Both the position numbers and the translations under genes were made by a program. A stretch of DNA of 64,000 nucleotides from NCBI GenBank assembly GCA_965224735.1, contig OZ245059.1, positions 1,488,001 to 1,552,000 of the forward strand, read 5' to 3'. This stretch comes from Robiginitomaculum_A sp036478535 (GTDB taxonomy: Bacteria; Pseudomonadota; Alphaproteobacteria; Caulobacterales; Maricaulaceae). The notes under the pieces are model-generated. The model made no database searches, was not told the DNA's origin, and saw only the letters and a list, made by a program, of their open reading frames with translations. Shown one piece after another: positions 42,852 through 52,346 of the stretch (positions are counted from its first letter, which is position 1; each line of letters begins with the position of its first letter).

Positions 42852-43688
42852 TTATAAGGTAACATTGCTATCAATGTGAATAATCATACCGTCATGAGCT
42901 AGGCATTGTGTGCCTGGAAGTTCTCTATTGGCAGTTTTGTAGTCCATGTCGATGTGCAAATTGGTTAGGATAAGTTTTTTAGTTTTTGTGATTGCGGCCC
43001 AGCTTAGTGATTGATCTGCATGAGCGTGCGTCGGATGACTGTGATAGCGAAGCGCATCCAAAATCCATAAATCAAGGCCATTGATACGTTTCAATACAGC
43101 GTCTGTAATTTCCTTTACATCAGGCGTGTAAGCAATTTTATCGCCAATTTTGAACCCGAATGCAGATATTGAACCGTGACCGACTTCAAAAGCTTCAAAT
43201 TGACACGTGCCACCTGCTCCAGAAACTGAAATATGACTGCCATCTGAAATCAATTTTTGCGTTTCTAGAATAGGCGGATGCACCCGCCCATCAGGCTTTT
43301 CAAAACAATAACTAAACCGCGTATGCAAATCATCACGGGTCGTTTTGTCCATATACACAGGGATACGCGTACGGTTTTTGTAAGCGATAGCACGTAAATC
43401 ATCGATTCCGTGCGTTTGGTCACCATGGTCATGAGTGTAAAGTACAGCGTCTATATGTCGGATGTCAGCGGCTAAAAGCTGCTCCCTAAGATCCGGGGAC
43501 GTGTCAACAAGGGTGATTGTGCGTTCGTCTTGCGGAGGCAACGCCTCCCCTTCCCAATACTCTATAACAATAGAGCAGCGCCTGCGCCTATTTTTAGGCT
43601 CAAGCGGATCACAGGCGCCCCAATCACCGCCAACACGTGGTACTCCACCCGAAGAACCGCAGCCCAATATGGTGATTTTCATACTCAT
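42852..43688 (-). CDS. MBL-fold metal-dependent hydrolase, PhnP-like
   Basis: This 278-residue metallo-beta-lactamase-fold protein begins MKITILGCGSSGGVPRVGGD and has the metal motif YTHDHGDQTHGIDDLRAI, where Gln follows Asp as is usual in alphaproteobacterial members. Further His ligands are in FEVGHGSISAFGF and YHSHPTHAHADQSLSWA. PhnP-type enzymes hydrolyse cyclic phosphodiesters, but this subgroup's substrate is not settled. The start overlaps the tatD stop as ATGA. It is last in the rlpA-dac-tmk-holB-tatD operon. Confidence 0.85.
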   Translation of the reverse strand: MSMKITILGCGSSGGVPRVGGDWGACDPLEPKNRRRRCSIVIEYWEGEALPPQDERTITLVDTSPDLREQLLAADIRHIDAVLYTHDHGDQTHGIDDLRAIAYKNRTRIPVYMDKTTRDDLHTRFSYCFEKPDGRVHPPILETQKLISDGSHISVSGAGGTCQFEAFEVGHGSISAFGFKIGDKIAYTPDVKEITDAVLKRINGLDLWILDALRYHSHPTHAHADQSLSWAAITKTKKLILTNLHIDMDYKTANRELPGTQCLAHDGMIIHIDSNVTL

Positions 43689-44470
43689 TCTTCTGGCCTT
43701 TTTGCTTTGGAAAACAGGTTGAAAAACGCGTCGGTCGTGCGTTTTGCCGTTTCTTCAAGGCTCCATTCTCTAAGCAGTGCTAAATCTTCGGCAACCCGGC
43801 TTACATAAGCAGGTTCATTACGGCGGCCACGATATGGTATCGGGGCAAGGTACGGGCAATCAGTTTCGATAAGCAACCGATCTTCTGGGAGCTTTTTGGC
43901 GATTTCCCGTAAATCATGCGCATTTTTAAACGTTAAAATCCCCGAGAGTGAAAAATAAAGGCCGATGTTTGCGGCACGCTGCGCGAGTTCTTCCCCGCCT
44001 GTATAACAGTGCAAAAGTGCTGGGAAATATCCCTTCCCCATTTCTTTTTCAAGTAACTCCGCCATTTCTTTATCTGCATTCCTAGAATGAATTATAAGCG
44101 GAAGTTGGGTATTGCGAGCGGCTTCTATATGAGCGCGAAAATTTGCATATTGGTCATCACTGTCACTATAATTATAATGAAAATCTAGCCCCGTTTCGCC
44201 GATACCTATTACTTTGGGATGGTTTGATAGGTTTATGATATCATTAGGTTTTATGTTAGGGTTTTCTTTTGCTTCGTGTGGATGTGTTCCTACAGATGCG
44301 TACATGTTATCATACCGCTTTGCCACATTAAGAACGGCGCTAAATTCGGATATTTTGCAGCAAATCGTAAGGAGTGTACCAACATTAGCTTCCTGAGCCC
44401 GCATGATAACTGCATCTAAATCTTCGCTATAGGCTTCGCTGTGCAAATTTACGTGAGAGTCGACAAACAT
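43685..44470 (-). CDS. tatD: TatD-family metal-dependent deoxyribonuclease
   Basis: This 261-residue TIM-barrel hydrolase has FVDSHVNLHSEAYSEDLDAV at the start (metal His pair as HVNLH, where HxH is usual), GIGETGLDFHYNYSDSDDQY, IIHSRNADKEMAELLEKEMG and LLIETDCPYLAPIPYRGRRN. TatD acts as a 3'-5' exonuclease in DNA repair or quality control. It starts one base after the holB stop. The metG gene found here in many relatives is absent. Confidence 0.9.
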   Translation of the reverse strand: MFVDSHVNLHSEAYSEDLDAVIMRAQEANVGTLLTICCKISEFSAVLNVAKRYDNMYASVGTHPHEAKENPNIKPNDIINLSNHPKVIGIGETGLDFHYNYSDSDDQYANFRAHIEAARNTQLPLIIHSRNADKEMAELLEKEMGKGYFPALLHCYTGGEELAQRAANIGLYFSLSGILTFKNAHDLREIAKKLPEDRLLIETDCPYLAPIPYRGRRNEPAYVSRVAEDLALLREWSLEETAKRTTDAFFNLFSKAKRPEE

Positions 44471-45529
44471 CTAAGCCCCCACTTTTGATAAAGCGTGTGT
44501 TAGGACAGTTTTTTTATTCATATTTAACCCTTCTTGAGCCCGCCTAATACGCCCCAACTCATCTTTTAACTTTGCCCATGCGTCAGGTGTTTTATCAAGA
44601 GCGATTGGTCGATAAGGACCTTGCCACATACCAGTTGCAACGTAAACAGCTTGGGCATGTAAACTTTTATCAAGACAGTCCCAGAATAATTGTAAGTCTT
44701 TTTGGGATTTTTGCAAAGAGAGCGTATCACTAAGCGCGTGTTCAAGCACAGGATTGCTACGTGGAAATTCTGCCATAAAATTTTTTAACGGTCTAAGCAC
44801 CGTATCGGCATGTTCTACCAAGGCAAGAGCCATCCCAGGCGCGCCGCCAGAAAGTTTAATGGCTGCCTCTATATGCTCATTGCCAACACTAGTATGTTTG
44901 CCAAGCCAACCTTGCATTTCAGGCTGTGGGACGGGTCTTAGCGGCAGGGATAAGCAGCGTGAGCGAATGGTTGGTAATAACCGCCCAGGCGCATTGGAAA
45001 GCAAAATTATCAACGTTTTTTCAGGTGGCTCTTCTAAAGTTTTTAGCGCTGCATTTGTAGCATTACGGTTCATTTCATCGATTGTATCAATAAGACACAC
45101 TCGCCAGCCGCCTTCGGATGGTTTTCGCGAAAAAAAATTACTAATTTTTCTAGTCTCAGAAATTGGTATTTCCGCCCGTAGCTTTTTAGTCTTATGGTCA
45201 TATGGCCTTCGAATAAGTAAAAAATCCCCATGACCAAGAGAACTAATTCTCTGGGCAATAGGATCCGCCTCTGGAATATCTAAGTGCCCTTCAGTTTGCG
45301 GAACGCCACCCAACACCCGCCGTATCATTCTGTAGGCGAGCGTGGCTTTGCCAATTCCCGTTGGGCCACTTATCAGCCAAGCGTGATGCAATTTGTTTTG
45401 CCAATAGAGCCGCGCAAACCTTTCTTCTGCTTCTGAATGCCCAAGTAGTGAGAAAACATTGCGTGGATGCAAAATATCATTGCCAGCCCGATCCGCTTCG
45501 GGATAATTTATGTCTGGCGCTCTAGTCAA
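44471..45529 (-). CDS. holB: DNA polymerase III subunit delta'
   Basis: This 352-residue clamp-loader subunit has a AAA+ domain: AWLISGPTGIGKATLAYRMI (Walker A), VCLIDTIDEMNRNATNAALK (Walker B region), KTLEEPPEKTLIILLSNAPG and SRCLSLPLRP (arginine-finger region). It works with delta, tau/gamma and chi to load the beta clamp. It overlaps tmk by eight bases. holC lies elsewhere in the window, at 59580. Confidence 0.9.
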   Translation of the reverse strand: MTRAPDINYPEADRAGNDILHPRNVFSLLGHSEAEERFARLYWQNKLHHAWLISGPTGIGKATLAYRMIRRVLGGVPQTEGHLDIPEADPIAQRISSLGHGDFLLIRRPYDHKTKKLRAEIPISETRKISNFFSRKPSEGGWRVCLIDTIDEMNRNATNAALKTLEEPPEKTLIILLSNAPGRLLPTIRSRCLSLPLRPVPQPEMQGWLGKHTSVGNEHIEAAIKLSGGAPGMALALVEHADTVLRPLKNFMAEFPRSNPVLEHALSDTLSLQKSQKDLQLFWDCLDKSLHAQAVYVATGMWQGPYRPIALDKTPDAWAKLKDELGRIRRAQEGLNMNKKTVLTHALSKVGA

Positions 45530-46169
45530 GGCCGATATCGGGAAATTTTTGGAGCATTAAATGCTGAATTTGCCTTGTTATAGCATCGCGGGGTGAGGCG
45601 GCATCGATGACTTTAACGCGGTCTGTATCTTGCTTAGCAATTTCGAGAAAAGCAGCACGAATAGCTTTATGAAAATTCAAATTTTCTGTGTCAAAGCGGT
45701 TCAAACTCTCGCCACGCGTCTTCACCCGTCCTTGCGCTAAAATTGGGTCAATGTCAAAAACAATGGTCAAATCAGGACTCCAATCGCCTAAGACGATATT
45801 ATTGAGAGTTTTAACCGTTTTTGCGCCTAACCCTCGTGCATAGCCCTGATAGGCCATTGAGGAGTCGTTAAAACGATCACACAATACCCATGCACCGCGC
45901 TCAAGCGCAGGTTTTATCAGTTTTTCAACATGATCCAGCCGGGCTGCGTAGACGAGTAAGAGCTCTGTCATTCCTGACCAACGTTCATGAGCCCCTGATA
46001 TCACCAATTCACGAATGGCTTCAGCGCCAAATGTACCCCCAGGCTCGCGGGTAATAACCACTTCTTTTCCTACAGTTTCCAACGCTTCGACAATACGCTT
46101 GGCTTGTGTGGTTTTCCCCGCGCCCTCACCCCCTTCAAAGGTTATGAATTTTCCTGACTCTACATTCAT
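45522..46169 (-). CDS. tmk: Thymidylate kinase
   Basis: This 215-residue enzyme phosphorylates dTMP to dTDP. Visible motifs are the P-loop FITFEGGEGAGKTTQAKRIV, the DR(F/Y) motif in LCDRFNDSSMAYQGYARGLG and the substrate motif TREPGGTFGAEAIRELVISG. It begins directly after the stop of the D,D-carboxypeptidase gene. Confidence 0.94.
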   Translation of the reverse strand: MNVESGKFITFEGGEGAGKTTQAKRIVEALETVGKEVVITREPGGTFGAEAIRELVISGAHERWSGMTELLLVYAARLDHVEKLIKPALERGAWVLCDRFNDSSMAYQGYARGLGAKTVKTLNNIVLGDWSPDLTIVFDIDPILAQGRVKTRGESLNRFDTENLNFHKAIRAAFLEIAKQDTDRVKVIDAASPRDAITRQIQHLMLQKFPDIGLD

Positions 46170-47369
46170 TTATTGGCCTCGAATTTTTCTTACTAGAGAC
46201 GCAAGCGCACGCCCAAAAATAGACTTTCTTGCAGCAGCCTCCTCAGCATAAAGAGGAATAGTTTTAATGACCTTCCCTGCTACACTAATGTTTAAGCTAG
46301 CGATTTGCGCTCCCGCTTCAATAGGGGCTGGTATAGGGCCGAGATAGTTTACTTCTGCCGTTAGTTTTCCGCGCTGTGATTTATGCATGCCCAAATTCAC
46401 GTCTTTTTTTGTGACAAGGCTAACGGTTTCAGTTTTGCCCATAAAAACTGGCGCAGAACCTACTTTATCGCCGTTTTTATAAAGATGGTAAACTTTAAAT
46501 TCTCCAAATGCACTCCGCATAATTCGCATAGATTCAGAGCGGCGCTGTGCTTTGCTCTCAAGGCCGTTAACCACAAACAGCCTGCGCTTACCATCGATTT
46601 TGGCGGAGCCGATAAACCCGTATTTTGATATTTTAGTATGGCCAGTTTTCATCCCATCTACACCAGAAACTCCCGCCATTATAAGGGGGTTCCGATTGGG
46701 CTGCTTGATACCATTCCAAGTAAAACTTTTTTGCCCGTAAATATCATAATATTCTGGGTAGTTCTTAATGGTATTCAAAGCAAGCTTAGCTAGATCATAG
46801 GCGCTAATAACATGACCTTCAGCAGGCCATCCCGTCGAATTGACAAAATGAGCGCTTTTAAGGCCAAGTGCCTTTGCTTTCTCATTCATCAAATCAGCAA
46901 AGGCATCTTCACTGCCTGATATGCCTTCTGCCAAAACAATACAGGCATCATTTCCTGATTGAATGATGACGCCGTGCAGAAGGTTGCGTACACTAACTTT
47001 TTCTTTCGGCTTTAAGAACATTGTTGAAGACCCTGATTTAGCGCCGCCTTTACGCCAAGCATTTGTGCTTACTGTAAACTCCGTATCCATAGAAAGCGCA
47101 CCTGATTTTATGCGTTCAAAAACTACACTCGCTGTCATAATTTTCGTCATTGAAGCGGGCGGCATAGCTATACGGGCATTTTTTTCAAATAATATTTCAC
47201 CGTTTTCCCCATCCACAATAACTAGATATTTTGCGGGCGTAGAAAAAACTGTTTCTGGGTTTGTTTCCGATTGTGCTAAAACAATATTCCCGCAATTCAT
47301 TAGAACTGCAAAAGCAAACACGAGTAAAGTTAAACGTGGCATTGGTAATTTCATAGTCAAAACATCCAT
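46170..47369 (-). CDS. dacC: D-alanyl-D-alanine carboxypeptidase (penicillin-binding protein 5/6 type)
   Basis: This 399-residue periplasmic enzyme trims the terminal D-Ala of peptidoglycan stem peptides. It has a signal peptide (LTLLVFAFAVLMNCGNIVLA) and the three active-site motifs: PPASMTKIMTA (SxxK), IQSGNDACI (SxN) and VDGMKTGHTKISK (KTG). A C-terminal beta-sandwich domain and a positively charged end (LASLVRKIRGQ) probably anchor it to the inner membrane. The gene name is by family; dacA or dacF would be equally apt. ATG 47354 is an alternative start. Confidence 0.88.
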   Translation of the reverse strand: MDVLTMKLPMPRLTLLVFAFAVLMNCGNIVLAQSETNPETVFSTPAKYLVIVDGENGEILFEKNARIAMPPASMTKIMTASVVFERIKSGALSMDTEFTVSTNAWRKGGAKSGSSTMFLKPKEKVSVRNLLHGVIIQSGNDACIVLAEGISGSEDAFADLMNEKAKALGLKSAHFVNSTGWPAEGHVISAYDLAKLALNTIKNYPEYYDIYGQKSFTWNGIKQPNRNPLIMAGVSGVDGMKTGHTKISKYGFIGSAKIDGKRRLFVVNGLESKAQRRSESMRIMRSAFGEFKVYHLYKNGDKVGSAPVFMGKTETVSLVTKKDVNLGMHKSQRGKLTAEVNYLGPIPAPIEAGAQIASLNISVAGKVIKTIPLYAEEAAARKSIFGRALASLVRKIRGQ

Positions 47370-47375
47370 AGAATC

Positions 47376-47397
47376 AAAAGGAGCGCCTTTGCGCTCC
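47376..47397 (-). terminator. Terminator hairpin between rlpA and dac
   Basis: On the minus strand GGAGCGC-AAAG-GCGCTCC is followed by TTTTG. It lies about 50 bp after the rlpA stop and just before the dac start, so it probably limits transcription from rlpA into the downstream operon. Confidence 0.65.
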
Positions 47398-47444
47398 TTA
47401 TAAACTTCCAGAATGAATATTGCTATAGTAAGCCGAGCTGCAAA

Positions 47445-48539
47445 TTATTTTTCTGCGGGCTTATACGTATAGTTCACAGTAGGAATAAACTTTGGCTTTG
47501 TTTGCGACCCATCATTTTTATCTGATGCCATATGAACAGGGCCTTTTATTGTTAAAGTGACTGGATCATCACCTTCTGGCTCTAGAGCAAATTCAGGCAC
47601 TACGGTTTGCGGTGCAGAAGGAAGCTGTGCATTTTGATCCATTTGCGGCGCTGCTGGTTGCGGCTTAACTGGCATAGCAACTGGCGAGGCAGGCGGCGTT
47701 CCCAGAAGGTTTTGCAATGGATTAGCCACGCGCGGCGTAGCTGTTTTCTCCATATCGCGAAGTGATTTGTACTTTGGTAAACCTGCAACAAATTCAGGCT
47801 TGGATTTTGGTTCGGGCACGGCGTATTCTAGCATTGGCATCGGAAGAGTGTTCTTCGCAGCATTTGGATCAGCTGGGCCAGCATATTGTACGCGGACAGT
47901 CGCTAGGCCTTGGTTAAAGAAGCCAAGTGCTTGCGCTGATGCGCGGCTAAGGTCGATAATACGGTTGGCTACAAATGGACCCCGATCATTAACGCGTACC
48001 ATTATACCCTTACCTGTTTCCATATTGGTTACATAGACCATAGAGTTAAGTGGTAAAGTTTTATGGGCAGCAGTTAGGTCGTACATATTATAAAGCTCAC
48101 CCGTGGCCGTTGGTTTCCCCTGAAATTTATTCCCGTACCAAGAAGCCGTGCCAACGGCATTGTAATTTGGCTGATGTTTTGGTGTATAAGATTTTCCAGC
48201 AATCGTATATCTTTTGCCAATACGCTGATGCTTATAGAGTGTTTTATCGACTCTATTTTGGTAAAATTTTTGCGCAATAGGTGTTGGAGTAGGCGTTGCA
48301 ACACTTGGCGCTGGGCTTGGAAGCATTTGCTGCGGCACAGGTGTATGTGGTCTCGTTACATTTGTCTGCGTATAAGGCGTGTTAACTAAAGCTTGCTGAT
48401 ATTGTCCTTGGTCGAGCTTATAAGTAATCGGAGCCCCCTGGGCAAGCATGCTAGAAGACGTGCTACACGCGCCTAGGCTAAGTGTGCCCGTGGCTAGTAT
48501 GATTAAAGATCCAAATTTCATCATTTTATTATTTATCAT
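47445..48539 (-). CDS. rlpA: RlpA-like septal ring lipoprotein (DPBB domain)
   Basis: This protein of about 364 residues has a lipoprotein signal (GSLIILATGTLSLGACS) and a double-psi beta-barrel (GTASWYGNKFQGKPTATGEL, then AAHKTLPLNSMVYVTNMETG and RVNDRGPFVANRIIDLSRAS), the glycan-strand-cleaving domain of RlpA. The catalytic Asp in NDRGPF is present. The C-terminal 120 residues are Pro/Ala-rich and I do not see a SPOR domain, which many RlpA proteins use to reach the septum. Start choice among 48551 (GTG), 48548 and 48539 is open. I took 48539 because GAGG lies eleven bases ahead. Confidence 0.86.
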   Translation of the reverse strand: MINNKMMKFGSLIILATGTLSLGACSTSSSMLAQGAPITYKLDQGQYQQALVNTPYTQTNVTRPHTPVPQQMLPSPAPSVATPTPTPIAQKFYQNRVDKTLYKHQRIGKRYTIAGKSYTPKHQPNYNAVGTASWYGNKFQGKPTATGELYNMYDLTAAHKTLPLNSMVYVTNMETGKGIMVRVNDRGPFVANRIIDLSRASAQALGFFNQGLATVRVQYAGPADPNAAKNTLPMPMLEYAVPEPKSKPEFVAGLPKYKSLRDMEKTATPRVANPLQNLLGTPPASPVAMPVKPQPAAPQMDQNAQLPSAPQTVVPEFALEPEGDDPVTLTIKGPVHMASDKNDGSQTKPKFIPTVNYTYKPAEK

Positions 48540-48551
48540 ATTTGTCATCAC

Positions 48552-48913
48552 CTCGATAGTCCTCCATACAGTAGGTTATTCACCAATTTATATTTATAGC
48601 GCAGAAAGTAGTCTTCCCTGATTGAAAATGAACATACTTCAGTAACTTTAAAACTGCGTTATAAGACAGGCTTAATTAAGTGTTTATAATTTTAGGTTAG
48701 CAAAAGGTTTATAAAGCCCCCTACCCGCCCTATATACTATGGCTCTGTCTGGAAATGTGTGAGTTTGTGTTTTATTACCTGATCTGTAGGTTTTGAAGTC
48801 TGGCTTTAGGTATATTTATCAGGAGTGTCAGTTTTTTTTCTGGTAGGGGTGTTGTTGTCCTTTTAACGGAATTTTGGGGGCACAGCCTTGCTGTATCCAA
48901 GGCTAACCCATGG
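48552..48913. other. Intergenic region upstream of rlpA with insertion-sequence remnant
   Basis: The first ~190 bp are AT-rich and should hold the rlpA promoter. From about 48740 the sequence probably belongs to the decayed element whose transposase follows, but no inverted repeat could be paired with confidence. No small gene or RNA was recognised. Confidence 0.4.
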
Positions 48914-49639
48914 ATGGCTAACCCATGCATGCCGAGTGGCTGGCTTTACCCTCTTGAAATTATGCACCGCCATATAAGCGCCAGCACAGTTGCCAGCACA
49001 GTTGGACGTATATTAAAAACTTTGTTCACTAAAGGCATCATCACAAAATCACGCTCTGCTCCAAGAGCAAAAAGAAACAGAAACTTCAGAAAATCCCATG
49101 CCAAACGCTGGGTTTATAAAGCCTACAAGCATATGAAAATGGGCGAACGCGTACAGATCGATCATATGACGGTGACCAAAAACGGTATCGCCGCAAAACA
49201 CTTACAAGCTTGGGAGAGAAAATCAAAATTCATTCATGCTCAAGTGTACTCACACGCCAAAGCGTCTTCTGCCAAGCGGTTCTTGGGGGAATTGATTGAT
49301 AAAACACCCTTTACCATAAAACCCATACAGGTGGATGGCGGCTCGGAATTCATGGCAAAATTTGAACAGGCCTGTGAAGATGTAAACATTCCACTCATCG
49401 TCTTGCCGCCCAGCAGGCCAACCTATAACGGCGGCGTCGAGCGCGGAAACCGAACCTTTAAGGAAGAATTCTATTACAAAAGAGATCTCTTGGCTGACAG
49501 CATCGGAGCCATGAGATTTGAACTCCGAAAGGCGGTTGAAAAATACAACACATACAGACCACATCACGCCCTTGCAGGGCTAACACCAATGGCCTATATC
49601 CAAAACACCCAAAAGGCGGATGAGCCTCAAGACACATGA
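48914..49639 (+). pseudogene. Integrase-core transposase, N-terminally truncated (IS481-like)
   Basis: The 241-residue frame retains a linker helix (STVASTVGRILKTLFTKGII) and a complete rve-type DDE core: GERVQIDHMTVTKNGIAAKH (Asp), IQVDGGSEFMAKFEQACED (Asp), NGGVERGNRTFKEEFYY (Glu), then YNTYRPHHALAGLTPMAYI. The usual N-terminal helix-turn-helix is missing, replaced by repetitive text (TGGATGGCTAACCCATG). It separates rlpA from rnd. Confidence 0.7.
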
Positions 49640-49701
49640 ACTTATACAAATACTAAATATCTCGTGACCTTTAGGCAAGTTCTTGCTAAGTAAGGGAACA
49701 C

Positions 49702-50859
49702 ATGAAAATTATTACAACAACTGATTCCCTTCATAAATTTTGCAACAAAGCTCAAAAAGCACCTTACGTTGTACTCGATACAGAATTTATGCGCGAGTGC
49801 ACTTTTTTCTCGCAGCTGTGCCTTATTCAAATAGCAACGCCAAACGATGAAGCGATTATTGATCCACTCGCCAAAGGGATTGATTTAAAAGCACTCGTAA
49901 AAATCCTTATGAACAAGGACATTGTAAAAGTTTTGCACGCAGCACGGCAGGACATGGAGATATTTTATAATCTTTGCAGCGCAGTCCCAGCCCCTATTTT
50001 TGATAGCCAAATCGCGGCTATGGCGCTGGGCTTTGGTGGTAGCGTTAGCTATATGGCTTTGGTCAAAGGACGCCTTGGGATAAACCTTGATAAAGGGGCA
50101 AGGTTTACAAATTGGGCGAAACGCCCTCTAACAGAAAAACAGCTTAACTATGCTCTTGGCGATGTCACACATTTGCGCGACATCTACCCTGGTCTTGTCA
50201 AAGATTTAGACAATAAAAACCACCGCGTTATGGTTGACGAGGAAATGCAAACTTTGATGGATGAGAACCTTTATACATTTAATCCAGAGCGCGCTTGGAT
50301 GCGGCTCAAACCCCGCAATTTAAAACTGGAATACCTCGCCGTTTTAAAAGTTTCCGCAGCTTGGCGCGAGCAAGAAGCCATTAAAAAAAATGTTCCTCGC
50401 AACCGCATAATAAAAGACGATGGTATTTATGACATTGCTTTGCGTCAGCCAACTAGCCTTAAAGAGCTTGGAGTGCTTCGAGGCGTTCCAAACGGATTTG
50501 AAAACAGGCGCGGCGTAAACCGCTTGATAAAGGCTATAAAAACGGTGCAAACTAATGCTAAAATCTATGCTCCCAAAATACGTGCGCCGAAGCATATGCC
50601 ATCTAACTTAGCGCCAGCCGTTGATATGCTTAAAACCCTACTACGCCTGAAGGCAGAATATCAAAATATCGCATCGCGTATGGTAGCCACTACCAAAGAA
50701 CTTGAGCAAATCGCCGCTTTCAAAGACAAGGCAGATGTAAAAGCACTCAAAGGGTGGCGCAAAGAATTATTTGGTGAGGATGCACTGGCTATGCTGGAAG
50801 GCAAGCTGTCATTATCGTTCAAAGACGGGAAAGTGATTGCCGTGCGCACAGCCTCGTAA
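49702..50859 (+). CDS. rnd: Ribonuclease D
   Basis: This 385-residue 3'-5' exoribonuclease trims tRNA and other small RNAs. DEDD motifs are seen as VVLDTEFMRECTFFSQLCLI, VLHAARQDMEIFYNL and NYALGDVTHLRDIYPGLV. An HRDC domain follows at about residues 210-290 (VSAAWREQEAIKKNVPRNRI). The stop codon abuts the ATG of the pseudouridine synthase gene, so the two are co-transcribed. Confidence 0.92.
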   Translation: MKIITTTDSLHKFCNKAQKAPYVVLDTEFMRECTFFSQLCLIQIATPNDEAIIDPLAKGIDLKALVKILMNKDIVKVLHAARQDMEIFYNLCSAVPAPIFDSQIAAMALGFGGSVSYMALVKGRLGINLDKGARFTNWAKRPLTEKQLNYALGDVTHLRDIYPGLVKDLDNKNHRVMVDEEMQTLMDENLYTFNPERAWMRLKPRNLKLEYLAVLKVSAAWREQEAIKKNVPRNRIIKDDGIYDIALRQPTSLKELGVLRGVPNGFENRRGVNRLIKAIKTVQTNAKIYAPKIRAPKHMPSNLAPAVDMLKTLLRLKAEYQNIASRMVATTKELEQIAAFKDKADVKALKGWRKELFGEDALAMLEGKLSLSFKDGKVIAVRTAS

Positions 50860-51516
50860 ATGCTGCGTCCCTTCGCTTATACCCCAGCAGATACCCCCCT
50901 GCGTTATATCTATAAAGATGATCATTTCCTTATAGTCGACAAACCTACGGGTCTTCTCAGTGTCCCTGGAAAATCCGGAAATCACAAAGATTGCTTGGAA
51001 TTACGAGTGCAAAAAGATTACCCGCCCGCCCGTATCATCCACCGTCTTGATATGGCTACAAGTGGAATTATGGTTATGGCCATGCACAAAGACGCCTTGC
51101 GCCATATTGGCCTACAGTTTGAGCGTAGATATGTACAAAAAACCTATATTGCCAAAATATGGGGCAAGCCAGAGAAAAACAAAGGTGAAATAAATTTACC
51201 ACTCATTTGTGATTGGCCTAACCGCCCTTTGCAAAAAGTGGATTTTGAAGTGGGAAAATCAGCTCTCACCCATTGGGAGATTATAGGAAGTGAAGAACAA
51301 ACCAGCCGTGTTCTCCTTACCCCAAAAACGGGGCGTTCTCATCAACTGCGTGTACACATGAACGAACTTGGGCATCCTATTATAGGAGATACTCTCTACG
51401 CGCATGATGTAGCTTTTAAAGCAGCAGATAGATTAATGCTCCACGCCCAAAGCCTTGAATTTCATCATCCAGACGGCGGCAAGCGAGTTTGCTTTGAAAT
51501 AAAGTGTGAGTTTTAA
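50860..51516 (+). CDS. RluA-family pseudouridine synthase
   Basis: This 218-residue protein has the family motif PARIIHRLDMATSGIMVMA with the catalytic Asp in HRLD, KDDHFLIVDKPTGLLSVPG near the start and LLTPKTGRSHQLRVHMNELG near the end. There is no S4 domain. The short, single-domain form fits RluA itself, which modifies 23S rRNA and some tRNAs, but the exact target is not certain. Confidence 0.88.
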   Translation: MLRPFAYTPADTPLRYIYKDDHFLIVDKPTGLLSVPGKSGNHKDCLELRVQKDYPPARIIHRLDMATSGIMVMAMHKDALRHIGLQFERRYVQKTYIAKIWGKPEKNKGEINLPLICDWPNRPLQKVDFEVGKSALTHWEIIGSEEQTSRVLLTPKTGRSHQLRVHMNELGHPIIGDTLYAHDVAFKAADRLMLHAQSLEFHHPDGGKRVCFEIKCEF

Positions 51517-51582
51517 TTATTGAAAACCTGTAGCAAGTCCAGTTGGGTTTTCCAACGCCCAATGCCCTCTTGCCTGCATCTT

Positions 51583-51690
51583 ATGTGTAGTGCCCCTTTA
51601 GCAAATCACCTGCTAAAGGGGGGCGCTTATGCCCGTGATCTTGATGGCAATAAAATTCACATTGTTTATCGCGAATATCTAAAGCGTTAA
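51583..51690 (+). pseudogene. Probable C-terminal remnant of a VOC (glyoxalase-like) protein
   Basis: In one frame the end of the gap after the pseudouridine synthase reads LANHLLKGGAYARDLDGNKI, then HIVYREYLKR and a stop. RDxDGNKI is a strong signature of the last strand of VOC-fold proteins. No more of the domain is present upstream, so this is a stump. A perfect 11-bp inverted repeat (CCCCTTTAGCA, 51593-51603, with 51611-51621) lies within it. The stop overlaps the end of hdaA on the other strand. Confidence 0.45.
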
Positions 51691-52346
51691 AGCAGTTTCC
51701 CCTGCAAGTATTTCACTACAAAACTGCGAGTCACTTCAGATTTTTGGGCGGCGGCGGCATGGTCTATATCTATTATGAGTACGCGCAGAGCATCGACTGA
51801 GCGCTCCGTATTGGCGCGCAAATAATTTATCAAGTCTATTTTTACTTTCAAACCGTGGTCTTTGAACATTTTTTCTATTATGGCGGTCATAGTTTCATCG
51901 TCAGGTTCACTAAGCCGCGCAGGAACAATGTTTTTAAGCCGCGAATGTAAATCAGGGATTTGCACTGACCACGTGGACGGCGGCGTTCTATCAGTAAGCA
52001 AAAGCGCTTTTATATCTCCTGCAATTGCCAAATTTATCAAGCTAAATAAGGTAAACTCATCGGTACTAGCCGCATTGTCTATCCAAAGGGCCTTACCTTG
52101 CCACTTTGGGTCTGGCGTGAATGCATCCGTGCCATTTAGTTTTATAGCCCCCTGAGAATCAGCCCATATATGCCCAAGATGGGTTTTTCCGCATCCCTTA
52201 GGGCCAATAAGGGCTAAACTATGATTTGCCCATTTATCCGTATTTTCAAGAGCTACACGCCCTGCGTTTGAATGCTTGCCATCAATAAATGCACTGCGAT
52301 TATAGTCAGGGTTTAAGGGCAATCTAAGTGGGTATTGACTAGCCAT
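51687..52346 (-). CDS. hdaA: HdaA-like DnaA regulatory inactivator
   Basis: This 219-residue DnaA-related AAA+ protein has a Walker A motif SLALIGPKGCGKTHLGHIWA, a Walker B-like ALWIDNAAS and the DLHSRLKNIVPARLSEPDDE block with the sensor/arginine region, and it lacks the DnaA DNA-binding domain. In Caulobacter HdaA works with the beta clamp to promote DnaA ATP hydrolysis. The N-terminus MASQYPLRLPLNP fits the short clamp-binding segment. ATG 52346 overlaps the stop of the DUF2066 gene and is preferred to 52358. Confidence 0.84.
   Translation of the reverse strand: MASQYPLRLPLNPDYNRSAFIDGKHSNAGRVALENTDKWANHSLALIGPKGCGKTHLGHIWADSQGAIKLNGTDAFTPDPKWQGKALWIDNAASTDEFTLFSLINLAIAGDIKALLLTDRTPPSTWSVQIPDLHSRLKNIVPARLSEPDDETMTAIIEKMFKDHGLKVKIDLINYLRANTERSVDALRVLIIDIDHAAAAQKSEVTRSFVVKYLQGKLL

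Noticed and set aside
51593..51621. Rho-independent terminator at the hairpin after the pseudouridine synthase gene
   Set aside because: The stem is perfect but no T-run follows on either strand.
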